A DNA stretch of 64,000 nt from Mycobacterium colombiense (lineage in GTDB: Bacteria > Actinomycetota > Actinomycetes > Mycobacteriales > Mycobacteriaceae): assembly GCF_003284935.1 (NCBI RefSeq), contig NZ_QMEV01000006.1, positions 1 to 64,000 of the forward strand, in the 5' to 3' direction. Under the pieces are notes generated by a model. It was not told the DNA's origin. It saw only the letters and a list, made by a program, of their open reading frames with translations, and searched no databases. Made by a program: the position numbers and the translations under genes. Every line of letters starts with the position of its first letter. Within the stretch, counting starts at the first letter, position 1. Shown one piece after another: positions 26,830-35,530 of the stretch.

Positions 26830-28695
26830 GTGCCGCGCAGCCTGGACCTGGTGGTCACCTCCGTCGCCACCCAGCTGATGGAGGCCACGGCGTCCACGGC
26901 GACCCGGGTCAGCGAAAACGTTCTCGCCCAGCTCGTCGAGCAATTCGACGTGGACGCCAGCTTCCTGCGCCACCACGACCACGACGCCGCCGCCGCGGTG
27001 TTGGTGGCCGAGTGGCCGCGACGACCCGACGCCGCCGGCCCCGATCCGATGGCCGATCTCGAGTGGGACGGCGCCGAGTCGGCGCTCGCCCAATGCGAGC
27101 GCCTCAGGAAACCGGTGGTGACCCGGCCCGACCAGGCCGACGGCTGGCTTCGCCGCTTGATCAACCGGGGCGCGGCACCGGTCACCCCCTCGCTGGCCGT
27201 CGCGCCGCTGGTATCCGGCGACGCGACCACCGGCGTGCTCGGCTTCGTCAAGTTCGGCACCCGCAGGTGGAAGCAGGACGAGATCAACACGCTCGAGGCC
27301 GTCGCCGCCCTGTTCGCTCAGCTGCAGGCGCGCATCGTCGCCGAAGAACGGCTCCGCTATCTCGCCGAACACGACGACCTGACCGGCGTCTACAACCGGC
27401 GAGCGCTGGTCGCACACCTGACCGACCGGCTCGCGGCCGGAAGCCCCGGGCCCGTCGCGGTCTTCTACCTCGACCTCGACCGGCTCAAGCCCATCAACGA
27501 TTACCTCGGCCACACCGCGGGCGACTGGTTCATCACGATGTTCGCCCAACGCATCGAGGAGTGCGCCGGAGGCCAGAGCATGATCGCCCGGCTGGGCGGC
27601 GACGAGTTCGTGGTCATCCCGGACCGCCCGATGTCGTCGGAGGACGCCGAGGCGTTCGCGCGTCGCCTGTCGGCGATGCTGTGCGACCGATTGACCATCG
27701 GTGGCCACGTGATCAGCCGGACCGTCAGCATCGGGCTGGCGATGGGTGCGCCGGGGAACGACAACTGCGCCGATCTGCTGCGCCGGGCCGACGAGGCCGT
27801 GCTGACGGCCAAGCGCGCCGGCGGCAACCAGACCGCGGTGTCCACCGATGACATGTCGCTGAAACGGGCCTTCCGCAACGACATCGAGCTGCACCTGCAG
27901 GGCGATATCGAAAGCGAAGGCCTGGTCCTGCACTACCTGCCCGAGGTCGACCTGTGGACCGGCGCCATCGTGGGCGCCGAGGCGCTGGTGCGGTGGCGCC
28001 ATCCGATCTGGGGGTTGCTGCTGCCCGACGCCTTCATCGGGGTCGCCGAATCGACGAACCTGGCCGCGGAGTTGGGCGGCTGGGTCATGCGCAGCGCGTG
28101 CGCCGAGTTCAGCCGGTGGCGCGCCAACGGAGTGGGCCAAGGCGCCATGTTGCGCATCAACGTGTCGCCCATTCAGCTGATCAGCCGCGGTTTCGTGCAA
28201 GGCGTTGCCGACACCATCGGTGAGTTCGGGATCGATGCCGAGTCGGTGTGCCTGGAGATCACCGAGCGCGCGGTGGTGCACGACATCGACACCACGCGAA
28301 AGACCTTGGCGGAGCTCAAGGACGTGGGCGTGCAGATCGCCATCGACGACTTCGGCACCGGTTACGCCGTCCTGTCGCACCTGAAGTCGCTGCCGGTCGA
28401 CATGCTCAAGATCGATGCCGGCTTCGTGCGTGACGTGGGCACCGACGCCGGTGACCTGGCCATCGTGCGCGCGATCATCGGGCTCGCCGAGGCGTTCGGC
28501 CTCGAAGTGGTCGCCGAAGGCGTCGAGACACCCGCTGCCGCACTGACTTTGATGCAACACGGGTGCCACCGGGCGCAGGGCTTCCTGCTGTCGCGGCCCA
28601 TCCCCGGCGACGCGATGGAAGCGCTGCTGTCCGCGCGGTGGATGCCGATGCCGTTTCTCGCCGATCGCGAGTCATCGTCGTTGGGTTCGCTCTAG
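26830..28695 (+). CDS. GAF-GGDEF-EAL bifunctional c-di-GMP enzyme (Rv1354c-like)
   Basis: 621 aa from GTG 26830 (GGAGG 4 nt upstream; GTG 26809 is an alternative). GAF-like sensor about 5-170; GGDEF about 180-335 with intact LGGDEFVVI; EAL about 350-605 with AEALVRW, LRINVS, EITERAV, AIDDFGTGY, LKIDAGF and VVAEGVE, so the main phosphodiesterase residues are present. No RxxD inhibitory site precedes GGDEF. It resembles M. tuberculosis Rv1354c and M. smegmatis DcpA throughout, proteins that both make and break c-di-GMP. No membrane segments. Its position between two polysaccharide-type lipoproteins suggests it controls the exopolysaccharide locus. Confidence 0.93.
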   Translation: MPRSLDLVVTSVATQLMEATASTATRVSENVLAQLVEQFDVDASFLRHHDHDAAAAVLVAEWPRRPDAAGPDPMADLEWDGAESALAQCERLRKPVVTRPDQADGWLRRLINRGAAPVTPSLAVAPLVSGDATTGVLGFVKFGTRRWKQDEINTLEAVAALFAQLQARIVAEERLRYLAEHDDLTGVYNRRALVAHLTDRLAAGSPGPVAVFYLDLDRLKPINDYLGHTAGDWFITMFAQRIEECAGGQSMIARLGGDEFVVIPDRPMSSEDAEAFARRLSAMLCDRLTIGGHVISRTVSIGLAMGAPGNDNCADLLRRADEAVLTAKRAGGNQTAVSTDDMSLKRAFRNDIELHLQGDIESEGLVLHYLPEVDLWTGAIVGAEALVRWRHPIWGLLLPDAFIGVAESTNLAAELGGWVMRSACAEFSRWRANGVGQGAMLRINVSPIQLISRGFVQGVADTIGEFGIDAESVCLEITERAVVHDIDTTRKTLAELKDVGVQIAIDDFGTGYAVLSHLKSLPVDMLKIDAGFVRDVGTDAGDLAIVRAIIGLAEAFGLEVVAEGVETPAAALTLMQHGCHRAQGFLLSRPIPGDAMEALLSARWMPMPFLADRESSSLGSL

Positions 28696-28702
28696 CAGTC
28701 GC

Positions 28703-29497
28703 TCAGCGGGTTTCGGGTACGAAGACGAAGTTGTTGACGTAGACGCCGTGGGCCGCCCAGCCGTCTTCCCGGCTGCCGACGTTGGCCGGATCCTGATGCC
28801 GGGCCGGGTCGAACTCGTCGATGGGTCGCCGAGCGCCGTCGACGTCGAAGTAACCTGCGTAGCCGAGCCCGGTCAGCAGCCTGGTAATCTCGCCGACCGC
28901 GTTGGGGTGATGGCGTTCCTCGGCCTCCACCACGATCGCCGGGCGGTGCCGTGTGAGTGTCGCTGTGGCGCCGCGCAACACGGCAAGCTCGTGACCTTCG
29001 ACGTCGATCTTGATCAGGCCGACGTCGGACAGGGGCAGGTCGTCGAGGCGACGGACCGGCACGTCGATGCTCTGGATGGTGCCGTCGTTCACGTCGCCCA
29101 GCGCGTTGCCGGCCTCGACCGTGCTGCGGCCCGGCTCGGAGGCGACCACCCGCATGGTCATCACGCCGGGTTCGTCGGACAGGGCCACCGCTTCCACTTG
29201 CACCGCGGCGCCGACCGCGTCGAACATCGCTGCCAGATCCCCGGCCTGGGTCGGCCGGGGTTCGAACGCGATCACCGACCGCGACGACGCCAGCATCGCG
29301 ATCGTGAACTCGCCGAGATCCGCTCCGATGTCCAACGAGACCCGGTGGGGATCGCACAACGAGGCCACCAGCTGGATGTCCGGGCGGGACTGCCCCAGGT
29401 CTTGCAGGATGCGAAATTTGCGCCGCCAGAACCGGCGCGGTGCGAGTCTTTTGGCCGCAGGCGCGAGCCAATGTTTGACCGAGCGTGCGACAGCCAC
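28703..29497 (-). CDS. FkbM-family methyltransferase
   Basis: 264 aa from GTG 29497. SAM-binding SLDIGADLGEFTIAML near 52-67, then VIAFEPRP near 74-81, and the FkbM-typical LIKIDVEGHELAVLRGA near 158-174 with IVVEAEERH following. FkbM enzymes O-methylate sugar or polyketide hydroxyls and are common in glycan clusters. It is antisense to its neighbours, 7 bp from the stop of the c-di-GMP gene. It probably methylates a sugar of the locus product; the acceptor is unknown. Confidence 0.88.
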   Translation of the reverse strand: MAVARSVKHWLAPAAKRLAPRRFWRRKFRILQDLGQSRPDIQLVASLCDPHRVSLDIGADLGEFTIAMLASSRSVIAFEPRPTQAGDLAAMFDAVGAAVQVEAVALSDEPGVMTMRVVASEPGRSTVEAGNALGDVNDGTIQSIDVPVRRLDDLPLSDVGLIKIDVEGHELAVLRGATATLTRHRPAIVVEAEERHHPNAVGEITRLLTGLGYAGYFDVDGARRPIDEFDPARHQDPANVGSREDGWAAHGVYVNNFVFVPETR

Positions 29498-29723
29498 CTG
29501 CGATGATCTCCTGCCCGAACTGCGGAGTCATCAGCTTAGTCGATGCGAGTCGCCCCCCAAGGGCGCTTTTGCAGCGACGAGCTTTTGGGTAGCTGCCCGG
29601 ATTTGGACGTGCGGCCCGGCAATGGGCTGTAGCCTGTTGTAACCCTTGACATCCCGCGCGACGGACTGACGTTTGCCAAGGACTGGCGACGGTTGCGAAA
29701 TGCCACTAGAGAGGTAGCAGTCG

Positions 29724-31409
29724 ATGCATTTGACCGCGGCGGTGCATCGGGCGGTTGTCATCGCGCTGTGTTTGGCGCTGACCGCGAACGGATGCGGTCG
29801 TCGCGGTGGCTCCGAGCCGCTGACCGCGATCGTCAGTCCCGCCATACCGCTGACCGTGCAGGAGGTGCCCAATCCACTGCGCGGCCAGTACGAGGATCTC
29901 TTGGCGCCGCTTTTCCCGCAAGGCAATCCCGCGCAACAGCGATATCCCGCGTGGCCGGCGTCGTATGACGCCAGTTTGCGTATTACGTGGCGACAATTGC
30001 AGCCCGTCGATCCGAACACGTTGCCGCCCGACGCGCCGGACGATCGCAAATTCGATTTCAGCGCGATTGACGACGCACTGACGAAGCTGGCCGGCCGAAA
30101 TATGCGGCTGACCCTTCGTGTGGTGGCCTACCACTCGTGTTGCGACACCGTCTATCCGAACAACACCAACATCGCTATTCCCGATTGGGTGTGGCCTGCC
30201 GCCACCAATTACACGGGTCCACAACGGTATTGGTGGACCCCGGGGGTCACGCAGGTGGTTCCGAACTGGAACGACCCCAACTACCTGAACGCGTTCGCCC
30301 AGTTGTTGGCCGCATTGGGCCGTCGCTACGACGGTGACGAGCGGCTCAGCGTTTTCGAGTTCTCCGGTTACGGAGATTTCAGCGAGAACCACATTTCGTA
30401 TCTACGTGACACCCTGGGCGCTCCGGGTCCGGGGCCCGACGAGAGCGTGGCAAAGCTGGGCTATTACAGCCAATTTCGTGACCAAAGCATCTCGATCGCC
30501 TCCATTCGTCAGCTGGTCGCGGCAAACGTAAACGCCTTTCCCCATACGCAATTGGTGACAACGGCGCTGAACCCGGAGATCGTGCGTCAGTTGCTCGCCG
30601 ACGATGTCACGCGCAAGCTATCCGCGCCGGTCGGCATCCGCGCGGACTGTCTCGGCGTCCAGCCGCCTTTGCCCGCATGGGCCGAAAAGGAAGGCTCCCA
30701 TTATGTGCAGTCGAAGGACCCGCTAGTCGGCGAGCTGAAAAACCGAATGGCCACAGCGCCGGTGATCACCGAATGGTGTCAGCTACCGAACGGAACCGAT
30801 CCGCGGTCCTACTACGAAAAGGGCCTACGCGACGTGGTCAAGTACCACGTGTCGATGACGTCGAGTTACAACTTCCCGGCCGTGGATTCGACGGCTGCGA
30901 TGGACCCGGCGCTGTACTTGTTGTGGGCGAAGGCCAACGTCGTCGCCGGTTACCGGTACTCGGTCGAAGCGCACCCAGGATCGCCGTCGATGGGTGACGG
31001 AAAGGCGACGCTCGGTGTCACCTGGACCAATTACGGCTCCGCTGCCGCCACCGAGAACTGGGTTCCCCGCTATCGATTGGTCGATTTCTCGGGGGCGGTG
31101 GTCCGTACCATACCCGCGAAGGTGACGCTGAAGACCTTGGTCCAAGACCAATCCGGCGACGACTCCCGTACCGAGCCGGTCGCACGGTCGTCCATCGAGA
31201 CGGTGGCCGTCGACGTGGCAGGCCTGCCGCCGGGCAACTACACGCTGAGCGTGTCGATAGATTGGGCCCAGCACAAGCCCGGCGCGTCGCATGTGGTCAA
31301 TTACCCCCCGATGCGGTTGGCGCGCGACGGGCGCGACGGCTCCGGGTGGTATCCCATCGCGCGGCTCGACATACCGCGCGATGTGCTGACTTCGGCCCCC
31401 CGACAATGA
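29724..31409 (+). CDS. Exported lipoprotein with DUF4832-like (GH-like) architecture, copy 2
   Basis: 561 aa from ATG 29724, with AGAGAGGT about 9 nt upstream. Signal peptide MHLTAAVHRAVVIALCLALT with lipobox A-N-G-C. Nearly colinear with the protein at 24,953: shared PNPLRGQYE, LPPDAPDDRKFDFSAIDDAL, FEFSGYGDFSEN, LGYYSQFRDQSI, VGIRADCLGVQ and TWTNYGSAAATENW. It differs in the segment near 160, with a Trp-rich stretch (VWPAATNYTGPQRYWW), perhaps in a binding cleft. It precedes the wzz-wzy operon by 169 bp. Proposed role: surface or periplasmic polysaccharide processing. Confidence 0.75.
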   Translation: MHLTAAVHRAVVIALCLALTANGCGRRGGSEPLTAIVSPAIPLTVQEVPNPLRGQYEDLLAPLFPQGNPAQQRYPAWPASYDASLRITWRQLQPVDPNTLPPDAPDDRKFDFSAIDDALTKLAGRNMRLTLRVVAYHSCCDTVYPNNTNIAIPDWVWPAATNYTGPQRYWWTPGVTQVVPNWNDPNYLNAFAQLLAALGRRYDGDERLSVFEFSGYGDFSENHISYLRDTLGAPGPGPDESVAKLGYYSQFRDQSISIASIRQLVAANVNAFPHTQLVTTALNPEIVRQLLADDVTRKLSAPVGIRADCLGVQPPLPAWAEKEGSHYVQSKDPLVGELKNRMATAPVITEWCQLPNGTDPRSYYEKGLRDVVKYHVSMTSSYNFPAVDSTAAMDPALYLLWAKANVVAGYRYSVEAHPGSPSMGDGKATLGVTWTNYGSAAATENWVPRYRLVDFSGAVVRTIPAKVTLKTLVQDQSGDDSRTEPVARSSIETVAVDVAGLPPGNYTLSVSIDWAQHKPGASHVVNYPPMRLARDGRDGSGWYPIARLDIPRDVLTSAPRQ

Positions 31410-31578
31410 ACGGAAGTCGAGGCTTGGCGCTGAGCCCCACGACCTGTCGGATGGCAGGACTGTCAATTCCGACAAGTCCGGCCTGGCCATGCTGCATAAT
31501 CTGCAGTGAATATGCGCCGGTGCTAGGAAGCCAAAGGGTTCTGTTCGCGCCGTAGGCTTTTAGAAAGGTTATCTGCCG

Positions 31579-33051
31579 ATGGATTTCCGTACCTTCGTCC
31601 GGATTCTCGGCACGCACTGGAAACTCGCATTGACCGCCCTGCTCGCATGCACCGTGGGCGCCGCGTTCGTTACGGCGTTGCAGACAAAGCATTACCAGTC
31701 GTCGGCCACGGTCCTGGTCTCGTTCTCCGGTGCTACCGACCTCAACGAGTTGTACAGCGGTACAGAGGCAGCCCAAGAGCGGCTGTCATCGTACGCCCAG
31801 ATCGCGGGCGGACGTATAGTCGCCGAGCGCGCGATCCGTCAACTCCAGCTTCCGTTGGCCACCGACGACGTGCTGAGCCAAACGCAGGTCAAATACACAC
31901 CGAAATCTGTACTTTTCACGATCAGCGTCAAAGACACCGATCCGGCGCGCGCCGCCGCGCTGGCGGGTGCGATGGCCAATCAGTTCGGCGCGATCATCCC
32001 GACGCTCGGTGTGAATGCCGGTCCGAACCTGGCGGGCACGCCGGTGACCCCGGGTGCCCGACCCGAAACGGGCGAGGCGAACCCACCGCCCACATCGCCG
32101 GGCCAGCCGTCCGACGTGCCCGGGTCGGTGCAGCCGACGGCGAAACCTCTGCCGGTGGCCCGGGCGACGGTGGTCGAGCCGCCGCGGGTACCCAAGATTC
32201 CGGTTTCGCCGGTGCCCATGCGCAACATGATGATCGGGTTCATCGCCGGTGTGCTTCTCGCCATCGCCGTGGCGCTGACCCGCGAGGCGGGCGATCGCAC
32301 GATTCGCAGTCGCGAAAAGCTGGAGGAACTTTCGGGCTTGCCCACGTTGGCGGAGCTGCCCGGAAAGCGCGGAAAGGTTCCGCGGTTCGGCACCGACGCC
32401 GCGTTCGACGACGCGGTGCGGGGCATGCGCACCCGGCTGCTCAGGGCGATGGGGCACGACGGCCGCCGGGTTTTGGTGGCCGGGGCGTTCGGCGCCGAAG
32501 GGGCGACCACGACCGCGCTGAACCTCGCGCTCGCGCTCGCCGAGATGGGCGAAGACGCACTGCTTGTCGAGGGCGATAGTCGCCGGCATGTGATCGCCGG
32601 ATTGCTTCGGGTGGAATCGGGGGAGGGACTCGCCAGCGCGCTGGCCAATCCGGGTAGCGCCGCCGAAGTCGTGAAGCCGACGGCGATTTCGAAGCTGTAC
32701 GTCCTCGCATCGCGATCCGCCCGCCGTGAGAGTCTGCCGCCCAGCGCGTACCTGCCGGAAGTGATCGACCGAGTGCTGAAGGATTTGTCATCACGCTTCG
32801 ATCGAATCGTGGTCGACGGCCCGCCGGTGCTCGCGACGGCCGACACGGGCCTGCTCGCCGGCGCCGTGAACGCCACCGTGTTGGTGGTACGGGCCAGGCG
32901 CACCACGAGCGCCGAACTCAAGGACGCGCTGACCGCGCTGCGCGCGGCCGGCGCGCAGGTTGTCGGCACCGTGCTGACCGACGCCCGCCAGTCGTTGCAC
33001 ATCAGGGCCGCGGACCGCGCCTACCGCTCAAAGGCCAGCGGGCCGGCGTGA
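31579..33051 (+). CDS. Wzz/BY-kinase-like polysaccharide copolymerase with degenerate Walker A
   Basis: 490 aa from ATG 31579. N-terminal Wzz domain with TM helix LALTALLACTVGAAFVTAL (about 14-32), a Pro-rich periplasmic region (about 145-210), and a second helix MRNMMIGFIAGVLLAIAVAL (about 214-233). The cytoplasmic part matches BY-kinase folds, but the P-loop reads GAFGAEGATTTALNLA: the Lys is Ala. Walker A' is LLVEGDSRR; Walker B IVVDGPP is retained. There is no C-terminal Tyr cluster, just one Tyr in the last dozen residues. It should still set chain length with Wzy, but ATP-driven phosphorylation is doubtful. The stop overlaps wzy as GTGA. Confidence 0.88.
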   Translation: MDFRTFVRILGTHWKLALTALLACTVGAAFVTALQTKHYQSSATVLVSFSGATDLNELYSGTEAAQERLSSYAQIAGGRIVAERAIRQLQLPLATDDVLSQTQVKYTPKSVLFTISVKDTDPARAAALAGAMANQFGAIIPTLGVNAGPNLAGTPVTPGARPETGEANPPPTSPGQPSDVPGSVQPTAKPLPVARATVVEPPRVPKIPVSPVPMRNMMIGFIAGVLLAIAVALTREAGDRTIRSREKLEELSGLPTLAELPGKRGKVPRFGTDAAFDDAVRGMRTRLLRAMGHDGRRVLVAGAFGAEGATTTALNLALALAEMGEDALLVEGDSRRHVIAGLLRVESGEGLASALANPGSAAEVVKPTAISKLYVLASRSARRESLPPSAYLPEVIDRVLKDLSSRFDRIVVDGPPVLATADTGLLAGAVNATVLVVRARRTTSAELKDALTALRAAGAQVVGTVLTDARQSLHIRAADRAYRSKASGPA

Positions 33052-34517
33052 TCCCCTACCTGCGGGCTCGTCATCGCCTGGCAGTGGATGGAGCTCTGCT
33101 GGCGATGTTCGTGTTCGGCTGCTTCGCGTTCGGGGTGCTCTCGGTGCGCCGAACCACCGAGGGAGTGCTGCTGACCGCCGCATTGTTCTGCGTGGTCGTG
33201 TACTGGGCGAAACCCGAAGGGATGGTAGGGGTCACGCTCTTCGGGGCTTTCGCGGCGCTGCCCGAAGGCCTGCACGTCGGCAAAGTCATCGGCCCAATGA
33301 CGATCTACGCGTACCATGTGGCGGCGGTGCTCGCGATCTGTTATTTGATCCCAGCCGTCAAACCGCGGTCGGCCGATTTCTTGTTGCCGGGACTGCTGGT
33401 GCTGATCGTATTGATTTCCACCGCTACCGGATTCGCGACCGGACACGCCGACCTGGTGGTGATGCGCGAATCGACCACCATGGTCGAAATGGCCATCGGA
33501 TTCGTGTTGGCGATGTTTGTCGTGTATGCGGGTCACGTCAGATGGTCGATGCGGGTGATGATCGTGATTCTTTGGTTTTCGGCAGGCATGGCCATTCTCA
33601 GTTCGTTCTATGGCGTCCGGCTGGCCGGCCGGGCGGAGAGCCTGGAAGGAACCACGGGCGCCGGCCAGGCCCTGCGCATCATCCTGACGACCCAGACGCC
33701 GGCCACCGCGGTGCTCAGCGCGCTGGTCGCCGCCCCGATCGTCGGCCGGGTAAGGCCCGCAATGTATCTCGCGCTGGGGCCGCCCGCCCTGATCATTTCG
33801 CTGCTGTCCTTCTCCCGCAACACGCTGATCTCGATGGGGGTGGCCGCCGCCGTCGCATTGCTGGCCAGCCTCAGCTGGGCGGCCGTGCGGCGGACCGTCA
33901 ACGCGGCCGCGGTCGGTGCGGGATTGATGGCGGTGGCGGTTCCCGGCTCGCTGTTCTTGCTGCATGGCTCGAAGACCGGGGCGTGGCTCGCCGACCAGTT
34001 CGTCGCCTTCAACCAGCGGGTGCTCGGCGGCGTGACGTCAACCGCGCTCGCCGTGGACGATTCGGCGCTGGAACGACTCCGGGAAATCAATCTCCTGAAG
34101 GAGACCATCGCCCAGGCCCCGATTTTCGGCCACGGCCTGGGCTACACCTATCAGCCGCCGACCGGGGACGACGAGTTCCATCTGTACCTGTATCCCGCCT
34201 ATTCCCACAACTTCTACCTGTGGTGGCTGGCCAAGGCCGGGGCGGTGGGCATGGCGGCGTTCGCACTATTCGCGCTCACGCCGGTGCTCCTGGCGATGCG
34301 TTGCGCGCCCGGTCCGGCGAAAATCAGCGCGGCCGTCGCCGCAGGCCTCCTGGCGATATCCGCGGTGTGGCCGTTGCCGGAAATGCCGATGGACGCTTTG
34401 GGGTTGGGCATGGCCTTGGGCGCGGCGATGGGGTACGCAGGCTTGCGGCGCAGGAGCGAGAGCGCGAGCCAGGTCGACGTCGCGCCGGCGCCGATCGCAA
34501 TGGCCGCCGCGCAATGA
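33048..34517 (+). CDS. Wzy-like O-antigen/exopolysaccharide polymerase
   Basis: 489 aa from GTG 33048, overlapping the copolymerase stop by 4 bp. Ten or more hydrophobic helices spread over the sequence, with a large extracytoplasmic loop (about 305-385) containing APIFGHGLGYTYQPP and YSHNFYLWWLAKAG, the H-N motif typical of the O-antigen ligase/Wzy_C superfamily. Wzy joins lipid-linked repeat units outside the membrane. Pairing with the upstream Wzz-like protein supports polymerase rather than ligase function. The next gene overlaps as ATGA. Confidence 0.85.
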   Translation: MIPYLRARHRLAVDGALLAMFVFGCFAFGVLSVRRTTEGVLLTAALFCVVVYWAKPEGMVGVTLFGAFAALPEGLHVGKVIGPMTIYAYHVAAVLAICYLIPAVKPRSADFLLPGLLVLIVLISTATGFATGHADLVVMRESTTMVEMAIGFVLAMFVVYAGHVRWSMRVMIVILWFSAGMAILSSFYGVRLAGRAESLEGTTGAGQALRIILTTQTPATAVLSALVAAPIVGRVRPAMYLALGPPALIISLLSFSRNTLISMGVAAAVALLASLSWAAVRRTVNAAAVGAGLMAVAVPGSLFLLHGSKTGAWLADQFVAFNQRVLGGVTSTALAVDDSALERLREINLLKETIAQAPIFGHGLGYTYQPPTGDDEFHLYLYPAYSHNFYLWWLAKAGAVGMAAFALFALTPVLLAMRCAPGPAKISAAVAAGLLAISAVWPLPEMPMDALGLGMALGAAMGYAGLRRRSESASQVDVAPAPIAMAAAQ

Positions 34518-35530
34518 TCTCGGTTACCCACGTCGGGCCGGACATGTACAGCATCGGCGGAACGCAGTCCGTGATTCGGATCATCCGCGACAACAGGATT
34601 GGCGCCGACGACATCCGGGTCCTCTCGACGTGGGCAGGGCCGCACCGACATCTGGAGAACGTTTTTCTCACGGCGCGCGCGGGGGCCGCGCTCGCCGCAA
34701 TTCCTCGCACTACGATTGCGCACTTCCATATCTCGAACGGCGGAGCCTGGTTGCGTGAAGGATCCCTGATCCGGCTGGCCCGGGTGCGCGGCTTGCGGGT
34801 GATCGTCACCGTGCACGGCTCCGACTTCCCCGAGTTCGCCCGCTCGCGTCCCCGCTTTGTCGGCGCCACGCTGAAACACGCCGACCACGTGATTCTGTTG
34901 TCGGAGGATGCGCGTGCGGCCGTTGCCGAGGTGGCAGCCACCGTGCCAACCGCCGTCGTGGCGAACCCGATCGTGATCGATCGAGATACGCCCGGGGCCG
35001 CGTCGACGCCGCCCGTGGTGCTGTTCGCCGGGGCCGTCGGGCGCCGTAAGGGTGTCGACAGGCTTGTCGAGGCCTGGCGCCTACTTCTCGCCGAGGGCAT
35101 CGAAGGACGTTGTCGGATAGTCGGTCCCATCGACGATTACGTTCCGCCGCCAACAGAGCGGCTGACCGTCGAAGGCCCGATACATCCCGATGACGTCCGT
35201 GAACTGCTCCGGTCGGTGCGAGTGGTGACCCTTCCGTCGTCGGCCGAGGGAATGCCGATGATCCTGACCGAAGCGCTCGCCGGGGCGCGACCGTTTGTGG
35301 CGACTCCCGTTGGCGGAACGGCACAGATCGCGCCGGACCCGAGCATGCTCGTACCGGTCGGCGATGTGCCTGCATTGGCGGCGGCGATAGGCCGGTACCT
35401 GCGCGACCCGGACCTGGCCGAGCGCGACGGGCTGCGGGGTCAGTGGCACGTAGCGGCCACCCGAAGCCCCGAAGTTATCGATGCGCAACTTCGGCGGATC
35501 TACCAGGGCAGCGGCGTTGCGGCGCGTTGA
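34514..35530 (+). CDS. GT4-family glycosyltransferase
   Basis: 338 aa from ATG 34514 (ATGA overlap with wzy). GT-B fold: N-terminal GPDMYSIGGTQSVIRII near 8-24 with the acceptor-side glycine loop; C-terminal donor domain with LFAGAVGRRKGVDRLVEAW near 175-193 and the E-x7-E motif in SAEGMPMILTEALAG near 245. It transfers a nucleotide-activated sugar, with retention, to the growing lipid-linked unit on the cytoplasmic face. The sugar cannot be assigned. Confidence 0.88.
   Translation: MISVTHVGPDMYSIGGTQSVIRIIRDNRIGADDIRVLSTWAGPHRHLENVFLTARAGAALAAIPRTTIAHFHISNGGAWLREGSLIRLARVRGLRVIVTVHGSDFPEFARSRPRFVGATLKHADHVILLSEDARAAVAEVAATVPTAVVANPIVIDRDTPGAASTPPVVLFAGAVGRRKGVDRLVEAWRLLLAEGIEGRCRIVGPIDDYVPPPTERLTVEGPIHPDDVRELLRSVRVVTLPSSAEGMPMILTEALAGARPFVATPVGGTAQIAPDPSMLVPVGDVPALAAAIGRYLRDPDLAERDGLRGQWHVAATRSPEVIDAQLRRIYQGSGVAAR

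Noticed and set aside
29646..29651. TTGACA upstream of the second lipoprotein gene
   Set aside because: No acceptable -10 at 16-18 bp; cannot be called a promoter.
28703..29723. c-di-GMP riboswitch near the GGDEF-EAL gene
   Set aside because: No conserved GEMM-type elements were recognised in the flanking non-coding sequence.
31495..31500. CATAAT as a -10 element for the wzz-wzy operon
   Set aside because: No -35-like hexamer at a suitable distance; left unannotated.
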